5,859 bases of DNA from WLMZ01 sp037139095 (GTDB lineage Bacteria > Actinomycetota > Acidimicrobiia > Acidimicrobiales > Ilumatobacteraceae). Below, piece by piece: positions 1 to 4,932 of the stretch (within the stretch, counting starts at the first letter, position 1; each line of letters begins with the position of its first letter). The notes under the pieces were generated by a model. The model did not search any database. It was not told where the DNA came from and saw only the letters and a list, made by a program, of their open reading frames with translations. The stretch spans positions 1 to 5,859 of the forward strand of contig JBAXHD010000084.1 in assembly GCA_037139095.1 (NCBI GenBank), given 5' to 3'. Both the position numbers and the translations under genes were made by a program.

Positions 1-42
1 GAAGACCACCAAATGATGTGGGGCTGGGAAATCACCCCATAA
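1..42 (+). CDS. Possible C-terminal end of an upstream gene (partial)
   Basis: Frame 1 is open from the left edge and ends in TAA at 40-42, giving the 13 residues EDHQMMWGWEITP. Nothing in this fragment identifies a family. The only support for it being real is position: a strong hairpin with a T-rich tail begins about 50 bases after the stop, where a terminator for an upstream plus-strand gene would be expected. A 13-codon open stretch could easily be chance. Confidence 0.3.
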   Translation, partial: EDHQMMWGWEITP

Positions 43-93
43 ACCACACAACGGCAAGCCGTGGCACCAAACCCACGGCAGCTCCAACCATCT

Positions 94-141
94 CTCGAGC
101 TTGCGCCGCCTGGCCCTCGGCGGCGCAAGCTCGAGTTGTTT
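94..141 (+). terminator. Strong rho-independent-type terminator hairpin
   Basis: A perfect 17-bp inverted repeat: the left arm (94-110) starts CTCGAGCTTGCG, the right arm (119-135) is its exact reverse complement, and the loop is 8 nt (TGGCCCTC). The right arm is followed by TTGTTT, a short T-rich run, so the plus-strand direction is favoured. It would end transcription of whatever lies to the left and insulate the gene starting at 202. The stem itself is symmetric, so some activity in the other direction is possible, although the minus side has no T run. Confidence 0.75.
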
Positions 142-201
142 CTCAGCCCCCCAGCTTTCTGAGCCCCCTCACTCAATTTGCACCGCAAAGGATGCACCCC
201 A

Positions 202-873
202 ATGAACGCGACAGAACAACCCACCCGCCGCCTCGGCCAACTCCGCCAGCTCCCCGTCTCATGGATCTCCGTTGGACTCTTCGCCGTACTGATCTCCTAC
301 GCCAACGGCTTTTGGATCACTACGGTGCAAGAGACCGTCGGATCGATCGAACGGCTGCAATCATCATTCGGACGTTGGCTTCGTGACTCCACACTGATGC
401 TTCCCGTCATCTTCTTGGCCGTTGTCGCCGCCCTGGCACTCGCGCACCGCATCGCAGCCAACAGCCGCTGGAAACTGCTTATCAGCGCTCTACTCATCGT
501 TGGTATCACCACCACGGTCAGCATGGCCGAAGTCGGCATCAGCGCCGCTTACGACTACAGACTGCAAAGCAACTACCTCACCAGCAAGCACTCATCACAC
601 CTTGTCGGAGCCGCCAAGAGCGCAGCTGAGCAAGCAGCAAAAACTGGCATCACACCCAAGTGCAGCACCCTGTGCACTCAAGAACGCCGCACCCTCATGG
701 CCCACCTACGCGCAGCTCGCTACGCAGCCATCGCCATGACGATCAGCAACGTGATCATCGTTGGCTGGGCCCTCGCCATCCGCGGCGGCAAATTGTGGAT
801 CCGTCCTAGCGCTCGCCGCAAGAAGACCGCAGTACAAATCAACCACCCAGCTTCAGGTACAGCACTCGCCTAA
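202..873 (+). CDS. Four-helix membrane protein of unknown function
   Basis: A 223-residue protein. I chose ATG at 202 because AAAGGA (187-192) lies 9 bases upstream; the reading frame also offers TTG at 178, but without a comparable ribosome site. Four hydrophobic segments are visible at about residues 20-41, 64-82, 90-112 and 174-194. Basic residues before helix 1, between helices 2 and 3 and in the RRKK-containing tail put both ends in the cytoplasm. Helices 3 and 4 are separated by a polar outside loop of about 60 residues (113-173) rich in Ala, Lys and Ser, containing C154 and C158 as CSTLC, which could form a disulfide or hold a metal. I see no catalytic motif or transporter signature and do not recognise the family. 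It is flanked by a strong terminator on the left and a long hairpin on the right, so it is probably transcribed alone. Confidence 0.8.
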   Translation: MNATEQPTRRLGQLRQLPVSWISVGLFAVLISYANGFWITTVQETVGSIERLQSSFGRWLRDSTLMLPVIFLAVVAALALAHRIAANSRWKLLISALLIVGITTTVSMAEVGISAAYDYRLQSNYLTSKHSSHLVGAAKSAAEQAAKTGITPKCSTLCTQERRTLMAHLRAARYAAIAMTISNVIIVGWALAIRGGKLWIRPSARRKKTAVQINHPASGTALA

Positions 874-922
874 GAGCCGTCAACCGCAGCCGTAACCGGC
901 TCGCCATGCGCAAACCCATTTG

Positions 923-967
923 CATGGGCGCGATTTGAGACAGCACCTGTCCCAAATCGCGCCCATG
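923..967. repeat. 45-base palindromic hairpin repeat, copy 1
   Basis: Bases 923-943 pair with 947-967 around a 3-base loop (CAC). Of 21 opposed positions, 20 are Watson-Crick and one (938/952) is A.C on the plus strand, which becomes a G.U pair if the minus strand is transcribed. The outer stem reads CATGGGCGCGATTTG. A second copy lies at 3072-3116. This copy begins 49 bases after the stop of the membrane-protein gene, a position typical of a terminator or a REP-type intergenic element. No T run follows on either strand, so it is not a classical intrinsic terminator. Confidence 0.85.
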
Positions 968-1009
968 TCGCATTTCAGGGGCCCGACAACGCGCCCGTGG
1001 TGGCGCAGA

Positions 1010-1050
1010 CCCGTCCGTAAGCGGGCGGGCGCTGGTGCGGGCGCTGCGCC
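1010..1050 (+). other. GC-rich hairpin cluster
   Basis: Bases 1010-1017 (CCCGTCCG) pair with 1022-1029 (CGGGCGGG) around the loop TAAG, giving 8 pairs including one T.G wobble. Directly after, 1028-1032 (GGCGC) can pair with 1046-1050 (GCGCC). In such GC-rich DNA, stems of this size arise often, so a function in termination or in the leader of the next gene is only a possibility. Confidence 0.35.
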
Positions 1051-1068
1051 TCGTCCCCCACTGTGCGT

Positions 1069-1110
1069 GGGACTAATGACCCAACCTTGAGGCGAAATGA
1101 CCTTTAGCCC
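1069..1110 (+). promoter_or_regulatory. Possible DosR/DevR-like (NarL-family) operator pair
   Basis: GGGACTAATGACCC at 1069-1082 matches 12 of 14 positions of the core GGGACTWWAGTCCC known for the mycobacterial hypoxia regulator DosR/DevR, quoted from memory. A weaker related element, ATGACCTTTAGCCC, lies at 1097-1110, with centres 28 bases apart. Paired boxes of this kind usually lie just upstream of, or overlap, the -35 region, and the pair ends about 70 bases before the start of the sortase-anchored gene. I see no clear -10 hexamer after it. The second box is poor, so only the first has any weight. Confidence 0.35.
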
Positions 1111-1128
1111 TAGACCTTCGTGGGCCGA

Positions 1129-1174
1129 GCGGCGAAAGATGAACGGCACATGCCGTGAGGCCGCAATCAGGAGG
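1129..1174 (+). promoter_or_regulatory. Leader stem-loop and Shine-Dalgarno of the LPXTG gene
   Basis: GCGGC at 1129-1133 can pair with GCCGC at 1160-1164, enclosing an inner inverted repeat ACGGCA (1143-1148) / TGCCGT (1151-1156). The ribosome site AGGAGG (1169-1174) follows with 6 bases to ATG 1181, which fixes the start of the next gene; the GTG at 1178 is too close. The stem ends 5 bases before the ribosome site. It does not match any riboswitch class I know. Confidence 0.45.
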
Positions 1175-1180
1175 TGAGTG

Positions 1181-3037
1181 ATGTTCAACCAGGCAGAACG
1201 CAGGGTGATGAAGTCGCAAGTTCGCAGTTGGTCGAGTCGAATCGGCATCGTCGCGGGGGTGGTGATCGCTATGTCGGGCCTAGTGCTCGCACTGCCCGCG
1301 GCCGCCGGATCCACCACGGTCACCTACACGGCGAACATCACCATTCCGGTGCCTCCGGCATCGAACTTCGCCGGCAGCGCTGGTGGCGATGGCTGGGATG
1401 TCGCGCTCACCCCAGCGGCCGTCTACAACGTGTTCCACCACGCCAGTTCGCTCAACGTGGCCTGCCACAACCAGCTCGATGCCAGCAAGTGCTGGGACAC
1501 GGACTCCAAGGTCATCACCGACGCCGATGGCCACGGCTTCACAGGATCAAGCCACCCCGGGTTGCACCTCGACCAAGCCACCGGGAAGCTGTACATCTAC
1601 ACGACGCGAACCTCCGACAACACCGCCGGCGTGGCGTGCGTCGACACGAACCAACCACCGGCAAGCCTCTTCTGCGGGTTCACGCCCCTGAGCGCAGTTG
1701 GTGACGGTGGCATCACGAGCATCCCGATGAAGGTTGGCTCAAACTTGTATTCGTACAACTACATGAGCGGCCAACCATCTGCCGGCGGCGCTGGCGGCAC
1801 CGCCAACACGCTTCTGTGCTTCAGCCTCACGTCGTTCGCTGCTTGCGCCAGCCAGCCTTTCTCGGTGACCGTAGGTGCCGGCAACTTCGCCACCGGCAAC
1901 TTCCCGGTCCCTGCTACCGCCACCATCGGAGCGAAGATTCTCGTTCCCACAGTCCTCAATAACGGCAGCAGCCCCGTGATGGGCTGCTTCGACCCGAGCA
2001 CCGGTGGTTCATGCGCTGGATCGTGGCCGATCGCGATGCCGAGCGGTTACGTCAGCGGCCACGGCTCGGCATTCCCCTTACTCAACGCCTCCGGCGCTAC
2101 CACTGGCTTGTGCTTGCCGACCGGAACCGACGAGTGCTTCGACCTGACTGGAGCGAGCGTGCCCACTCCAGCCGGAATGCCTGCGGTCATCACTGGGAAC
2201 ACACAGTGGAACGGGCCTGCGGTGAAGATCGGCGCCCGTGTCTATGTGCCCGACGGCAACCACGACCGAGTTGAGTGCTTCAGCTACTCGACCGGCGCAG
2301 GGTGCGACAACTTTCCGAAGGTGCTCACCAACGCGAGCTACATGTACAGCGTGAATGCCGACCCGCAACGGCCAGCCTGCCTGTGGGTGAACGCCGACGG
2401 CGGCAGCGCGCAGATCCAAAACTTCGATGCCTTCAGCGGTGGAAGCTGCGGTCAGGGAGCCATTCGAGTGCTGTCCGCTGCCTTCGTAGTCCCGAGTCAG
2501 GTGTGCGCTCCAAGCAAGTGGCTCTCGCTACTGGTGAGCACTCCCCCGAGGTCTCAGTACGGGTCCGGCTCGGTCGGCTTTGTGGACGGCGACGGCAACC
2601 CGATTGCAGGGGTAGCGAGCCAAACGCTTGATGCAAATGGCGGCGTAGACCTGAGCACGTTGGCGCTCACCTCCAGCCTTCCGCAGTTTCTCATCTCCCT
2701 GAATGAGCTCAACGGCTCGCTCGGACAGGTAGTCGTGACGCTGACATGGGAAGCCACCTACGACCCGTCGTGCGTGTCCGGTGCCGTCTCAGCGCAACCA
2801 CCGCCCACAACCACCACCCCAGCCACGACAACGACCGTAACTCCAACAACCACCACCGCCCCGGCGCTGCAACAACTACCGTCCGTACAACTGCCAGTTA
2901 CGGGTAGCAGGTCGAGTTCACTGCTCGCCGGTGGTGCTCTGGCTCTGATCGTGCTCGGTGCTGGCCTAGTGCTCGTATCGGTTCGGTTCCGCACGGTCCG
3001 AACTGCGGCCACCCCGGGAACGTCGACAAGGGACTAG
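1181..3037 (+). CDS. Secreted LPXTG-anchored protein with repeated Cys-pair motifs, probable beta-propeller
   Basis: A 618-residue surface protein. Residues 1-43 form an export signal: a basic start, a hydrophobic core at about 20-38, and LPAAAG at the likely cleavage site. The body (about 44-430) has a recurring motif, best seen as CF-x(3-5)-TG-x(1-2)-C-x(2-3)-[WF]P, at residues 95-104, 153-165, 213-222, 269-278, 319-327 (second Cys missing), 366-375 and 414-423 (first Cys missing). The 47-60 residue spacing fits about seven beta-propeller blades stabilised by disulfides. A second domain (about 431-531) is followed by a Pro/Thr linker (540-561), LPVTG at 571-575, a hydrophobic helix (580-601) and a basic tail. 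This is the standard sortase sorting signal, so the product should be cell-wall linked. No sortase gene lies in the window. No catalytic residues are evident; a binding or adhesion role is inference. AGGAGG 6 bases upstream fixes the ATG. Confidence 0.85.
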   Translation: MFNQAERRVMKSQVRSWSSRIGIVAGVVIAMSGLVLALPAAAGSTTVTYTANITIPVPPASNFAGSAGGDGWDVALTPAAVYNVFHHASSLNVACHNQLDASKCWDTDSKVITDADGHGFTGSSHPGLHLDQATGKLYIYTTRTSDNTAGVACVDTNQPPASLFCGFTPLSAVGDGGITSIPMKVGSNLYSYNYMSGQPSAGGAGGTANTLLCFSLTSFAACASQPFSVTVGAGNFATGNFPVPATATIGAKILVPTVLNNGSSPVMGCFDPSTGGSCAGSWPIAMPSGYVSGHGSAFPLLNASGATTGLCLPTGTDECFDLTGASVPTPAGMPAVITGNTQWNGPAVKIGARVYVPDGNHDRVECFSYSTGAGCDNFPKVLTNASYMYSVNADPQRPACLWVNADGGSAQIQNFDAFSGGSCGQGAIRVLSAAFVVPSQVCAPSKWLSLLVSTPPRSQYGSGSVGFVDGDGNPIAGVASQTLDANGGVDLSTLALTSSLPQFLISLNELNGSLGQVVVTLTWEATYDPSCVSGAVSAQPPPTTTTPATTTTVTPTTTTAPALQQLPSVQLPVTGSRSSSLLAGGALALIVLGAGLVLVSVRFRTVRTAATPGTSTRD

Positions 3038-3071
3038 ACCTCCGCGATCTCATCAGACAATTGCCCGGTTG

Positions 3072-3116
3072 CATGGGCGCGATTTGAGACAACAGTTGTC
3101 CCAAACCGCGCCCATG
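3072..3116. repeat. 45-base palindromic hairpin repeat, copy 2
   Basis: Bases 3072-3092 pair with 3096-3116 around the loop CAG. Two of the 21 opposed positions are A.C on the plus strand (3082/3106 and 3087/3101), and both become G.U on the minus strand; the second is the same position as the mismatch in copy 1 (938/952). The innermost pair is A-T here but G-C in copy 1, a compensated change. The repeat begins 34 bases after the stop of the LPXTG gene. Together the two copies bracket that gene in the same orientation, about 2.15 kb apart. Confidence 0.85.
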
Positions 3117-3141
3117 CGGGCTTGTGGGGAGGTGATGCGGA

Positions 3142-3168
3142 CTGTCGGCCCTGTCGGCGCTGTCGGCG
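3142..3168 (+). repeat. Three tandem 9-bp repeats
   Basis: CTGTCGGCC (3142-3150) is followed without a gap by CTGTCGGCG at 3151-3159 and again at 3160-3168. The run then continues into GCGGCGG. The unit is a multiple of three, but the site is not within a supported gene. It looks like a small slippage-prone tract; no function is evident. Confidence 0.7.
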
Positions 3169-3216
3169 GCGGCGGCTGAGGTCGTGACGAAGCGCAGCAA
3201 CATTGGGCCGAAAACG

Positions 3217-3248
3217 AGACAACCCCAGCCATCACGGCTGGGCTTCTT
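3217..3248. terminator. Bidirectional rho-independent terminator
   Basis: CCCAGCC (3224-3230) and GGCTGGG (3236-3242) form a 7-bp stem with the loop ATCAC. On the plus strand CTTCTT follows (3243-3248). On the minus strand GTTGTC and then CGTTTT follow, so both directions have a moderately T-rich tail. It can end read-through from the LPXTG gene, whose stop lies 187 bases to the left, and transcription of the small minus-strand ORF, whose stop codon lies in the loop. Confidence 0.7.
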
Positions 3249-3312
3249 CGTGTCGAAGGAGGGACTTGCGACAGCTGCATCGGACGATGCTTCCATGATC
3301 GATATCGATCAT
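3232..3312 (-). CDS. Candidate 26-residue small protein
   Basis: On the minus strand AAGGAG (3324-3319) stands 6 bases before ATG at 3312, the best-placed ribosome site on this strand. The frame runs 26 codons to TGA at 3234-3232. The peptide starts MIDIDHGSIV, then has RCSCRK and ends EEAQP; it is polar, with no membrane segment or known motif. The start codon lies in a 20-bp perfect palindrome and the stop in the loop of a terminator, so ORF, palindrome and terminator make a compact unit of about 110 bases. The gene downstream on this strand faces the other way, so the ORF is not an obvious leader peptide for anything. It may be a small protein, the start of a broken gene, or part of a regulatory RNA. 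I see no clear promoter. Confidence 0.4.
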   Translation of the reverse strand: MIDIDHGSIVRCSCRKSLLRHEEAQP

Positions 3313-3313
3313 G
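3294..3313. promoter_or_regulatory. Perfect 20-bp palindrome, candidate operator
   Basis: CATGATCGATATCGATCATG is its own reverse complement over all 20 bases with no spacer. It contains the start codon of the small minus-strand ORF (3312-3310). Perfect palindromes of this length are usual for operators of dimeric regulators. In a minus-strand transcript the same sequence would fold into a hairpin that buries the start codon just after the ribosome site. Which of these applies, if any, cannot be decided here. Confidence 0.55.
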
Positions 3314-3494
3314 TTGCTCTCCTTGATATGTGCGCGGCGGGATCGCCGCTTTGGTCAACATAGGCCGGACCCTCGGTCGCAGTTTCGACGCTCACACACC
3401 ATGTGTCGTTCATCGCGCGCAACACGGGTGCCGCATGTCCCTGAGCCAACATCGCACTACAGCGTCGGTGCCGATGATCGAACGCGACGGCGGG

Positions 3495-4181
3495 TTACTT
3501 GTATAGGACGCCGCCGACGTCAACAAACACGTACCCGACCGGCAAAGGATTGGCTGGTGCGCCGTTGATGCCGCTATACGCACCGGAGAGGCGGGCAGTA
3601 CCAATGTGGGCGCCGGTGAGGTTGGCGCTGTGGAGGTAGGTGCCGGTGAGGTTGGCGCCGAGCAATTCAACGTTGACGAGTTGGGCACCGAAGAGGTTGG
3701 CGCCGGAGAGGTCAGCGTTGGTGAGGTTGGCGCTGGTGAGGTTTGCAGAGCTGGAAGGCAGCCTCCCGAGCACGGCGTAGGTGAGGTTGGCGAGGCCCAG
3801 GTTGGCGCTGGTGAGGTTGGCGCGCGTCAGGCCGGCGCTGGTGAGATTTGCGCTATGGAGGTCGGCGCTGGCGAGGTTGGCGAGGTCGAGGTTGGCGCCG
3901 TGCAGGTCGGCGCCACCGAGGTTGGCGCCGCTCAGGTTGGCGCTGGAGAGGTCAACACCGTGGAGGTCGGCGTCGCGGAGGTCAGCGTTGGGACACTGCG
4001 CGCCGGGACCGATGTTGCAGGTGCCAACCAATACGCCGGCGCGGCTGCTGCTGCCTGATGTGGTGGCGATCACGATGACGGCGGCGGTTACCGCAATGAC
4101 TGCGGCTCCTGCGGCGATGATGAAGTTGCGTCGACGTTGTGTGCGACGCCCGGTGGTGGGCTGTTCGGCGATCGGGATCAT
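3495..4181 (-). CDS. Membrane-anchored pentapeptide-repeat protein
   Basis: A 228-residue protein. A short basic cytoplasmic start (RRTQRRR at 12-18) precedes one hydrophobic segment (about 20-40), so the rest should lie outside the membrane. Residues 64-203 are about 26 consecutive A(N/D)LxX-type pentapeptide repeats (SGANL, HSANL, TSANL and so on), which fold into a right-handed quadrilateral beta-helix. One unit, GRLPS at 139-143, breaks the consensus but keeps the five-residue phase. C55 and C63 lie just before the helix and may form a disulfide. The C-terminus (204-228) contains LPVGYVFV and a final GGVLYK; it resembles the cap segment LPxGW that I recall from other secreted pentapeptide proteins. 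ATG 4181 is the only start, since an in-frame stop lies 18 bases upstream, and it has no good ribosome site. It lies 83 bases after the winged-helix gene, so co-transcription is possible. The role is unknown; cytosolic DNA-mimic functions such as Qnr do not fit an outside location. Confidence 0.85.
   Translation of the reverse strand: MIPIAEQPTTGRRTQRRRNFIIAAGAAVIAVTAAVIVIATTSGSSSRAGVLVGTCNIGPGAQCPNADLRDADLHGVDLSSANLSGANLGGADLHGANLDLANLASADLHSANLTSAGLTRANLTSANLGLANLTYAVLGRLPSSSANLTSANLTNADLSGANLFGAQLVNVELLGANLTGTYLHSANLTGAHIGTARLSGAYSGINGAPANPLPVGYVFVDVGGVLYK
3573..3992 (-). repeat. 15-base coding periodicity of the pentapeptide repeats
   Basis: The DNA encoding residues 64-203 repeats about every 15 bases; on the plus strand the recurring word is GAGGTTGGCGC. 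The repeats are imperfect, and the period equals five codons in the pentapeptide frame, so this is protein repetition and not a separate element. Copy-number change by slippage would add or remove whole coils of the beta-helix. Confidence 0.8.
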
Positions 4182-4264
4182 CGCCGGAGAATAGTTGCCT
4201 TATCGACAAGCGGTAAAACTGTACGAGGCTCTGCCAACGGAACTCAAGCCGCACTGCATCGCGG

Positions 4265-4627
4265 CTATAGATCGGCGAGGCGCGACCAGATACCAGCAGG
4301 TTGGCGGCGCTGAATGCGCCAAGAACCTGCTGGACGCAACACGCCACCAACGAGTTCCACTGCCCCGACTGCAGACAGCAGGCCAATCACACGGTGCACC
4401 TCGTCGACCGCCCATTGCAGCCCTGTGGCCGCTTGTTCGACGGTTGGGGGTTCGGTGGCACGCAGGACGAAGCGAGCGAGGGCAGCCTCCTCGGCAGGCA
4501 GCGAGACGAGATCGGCCATTGAGAACGACGGCGCGGCGGCCGAGCTAGGGCCGGCAGCGGCGTCATCTTCCAGTCGGCCAGCGATGCGCCCGAACAACCC
4601 GCCGGCTGTCGGCTCGCCGGCGCTCAT
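4265..4627 (-). CDS. Winged-helix-like protein coupled to the zinc-finger gene
   Basis: A 120-residue protein. ATG at 4627 overlaps the stop of the upstream gene as ATGA (4627-4624), and GGAG lies 5 bases before it inside that gene, so translational coupling is likely. Residues 1-36 are Gly/Ala/Ser-rich and probably flexible. From about 37 the pattern is that of a winged helix-turn-helix: helix 1 in LPAEEAALARFVLRA, helix 2 in TVEQAATGL, helix 3 in WAVDEVHRVIGLLSAVGAV, then a short hairpin ELVGGVLRPAG as the wing. The tail is basic (WRIQRRQ). It could bind DNA or, as many small winged helices do, mediate protein contacts; no effector site is visible. The same frame is open further upstream within the zinc-finger gene, but the overlap start is clearly better. 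Confidence 0.7.
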   Translation of the reverse strand: MSAGEPTAGGLFGRIAGRLEDDAAAGPSSAAAPSFSMADLVSLPAEEAALARFVLRATEPPTVEQAATGLQWAVDEVHRVIGLLSAVGAVELVGGVLRPAGSWRIQRRQPAGIWSRLADL

Positions 4628-4827
4628 GCCAACTCCGGCATCGAGATGGGCTCGGGCTGGGGCCGGCAGATACCACACCACAAGGTGTCGCTCACCACAA
4701 TGGCTCGCGGTGGATCCTGTCCGTAGATCGCGACCAGCGACGGCAGCGACGAGTGATGCTGAGCACACACTCCCCGTCCGCACAACTGACAGATCCCACG
4801 AGCTTGTTCATCGCACTGGCTACACAT
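4624..4827 (-). CDS. Small B-box-like zinc-binding protein
   Basis: Sixty-seven residues if it starts at ATG 4827. C2, C5, C13, C16, C21 and H24 or H25 are followed by C51 and C54: CSQC, CQLC, CAQHH and later CGIC. Eight ligands with this spacing suggest two zinc ions in a cross-brace, as in B-box or related treble-clef folds, which usually bind proteins. The stretch RGICQLCGRGVC is typical of the short zinc fingers found in front of bacterial membrane proteins. The start is uncertain. ATG 4842 adds 5 residues; GTG 4878 has AGGGA 6 bases before it; ATG 4884 is also in frame. None of the extra residues adds a recognisable domain, so I chose the one that begins at the finger. It is first in the minus-strand cluster, coupled to the winged-helix gene and divergent from the PrsW-like gene. 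Confidence 0.7.
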   Translation of the reverse strand: MCSQCDEQARGICQLCGRGVCAQHHSSLPSLVAIYGQDPPRAIVVSDTLWCGICRPQPEPISMPELA

Positions 4828-4932
4828 CACGGTCGATATCATCGCACAGCAAATGAACCTTTCCAGAACTCCAACCACGTCCATTCCCTACAACGACGCC
4901 GCAATCCTGCCTCTGATCATCGGGCGGTGAAC
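4828..4932. promoter_or_regulatory. Divergent intergenic region between zinc-finger and PrsW-like genes
   Basis: About 100 bases must hold promoters for both directions if the zinc-finger gene starts at 4827; only about 42 remain if it starts at 4884 and the protease at GTG 4927. I find no strong -35/-10 pair or palindrome. A shared regulatory region is inferred from layout only. Confidence 0.35.

Larger units (their letters stand above)
874..1180 (+). other. Structured intergenic region before the sortase-anchored gene
   Basis: This gap of 307 bases has no convincing gene. From left to right it holds a long palindromic hairpin (923-967), a GC-rich hairpin cluster (1010-1050), a possible DosR-like operator pair (1069-1110), a nested stem-loop (1129-1164) and the Shine-Dalgarno sequence of the next gene (1169-1174). 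A minus-strand open frame crosses it, but it runs into the signal-peptide region of the next gene and has the Arg/Ala/Pro-rich composition of a shadow frame. Confidence 0.6.
3038..3494. other. Intergenic region with hairpin, tandem repeats, palindrome and small ORF
   Basis: These 457 bases lie between two convergent genes and carry no gene of normal size. They hold hairpin copy 2 (3072-3116), three 9-bp tandem repeats (3142-3168), a terminator stem (3224-3242), a 26-codon minus-strand ORF (3232-3312), a 20-bp palindrome (3294-3313) and a 6-bp GC-rich hairpin (3334-3349, loop GGAT). I see no clear terminator in 3350-3494 for the pentapeptide gene that ends at 3495. A plus-strand open frame here is extremely Arg-rich and looks like noise. 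Confidence 0.6.

Noticed and set aside
178..201. TTG start at 178 for the four-helix membrane protein
   Set aside because: ATG 202 has AAAGGA 9 bases upstream; the extra eight residues add nothing recognisable.
880..1323. Minus-strand frame of 147 codons across the intergenic region
   Set aside because: It covers hairpin copy 1 and the signal-peptide region of the LPXTG gene, has no ribosome site I can see and a shadow-like composition. Its similarity to the minus frame near 3100 comes only from the shared hairpin.
923..3116. The LPXTG gene as a mobile element bounded by the two 45-base repeats
   Set aside because: The repeats are in direct orientation and individually palindromic, with no transposase, no target-site duplication seen, and both sit at terminator-like positions behind genes. 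An interspersed repeat is the simpler reading.
2898..3296. Minus-strand frame running from the intergenic region into the end of the LPXTG gene
   Set aside because: It reads through a terminator stem and hairpin copy 2 and overlaps the sorting signal; its start is 22 bases from the Shine-Dalgarno, which fits the 26-codon ORF instead.
3311..3568. Plus-strand frame of 85 codons
   Set aside because: Extremely Arg-rich, overlaps the 3' end of the pentapeptide gene and has no ribosome site.
3573..3992. Periodic short repeats that might suggest a CRISPR array or minisatellite
   Set aside because: The period is 15 bases, with no spacers, and it matches the codon frame of a pentapeptide-repeat protein.
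3606..4058. Plus-strand open frame with repeated GEVGAGEVGA protein
   Set aside because: It is the complementary frame of the pentapeptide repeats on the minus strand. The 15-base period forces any frame here to look repetitive, and the minus frame has the anchor segment and a meaningful consensus.
4192..4262. tRNA-Gln-like stretch: TATCGACAAGCGGTAA resembles the acceptor/D-arm of bacterial tRNA-Gln
   Set aside because: The D-stem does not pair, there is no anticodon stem-loop of the right shape, no GGTTCGA-type T-arm, and no 3' strand to pair with the first seven bases. At most a chance match.
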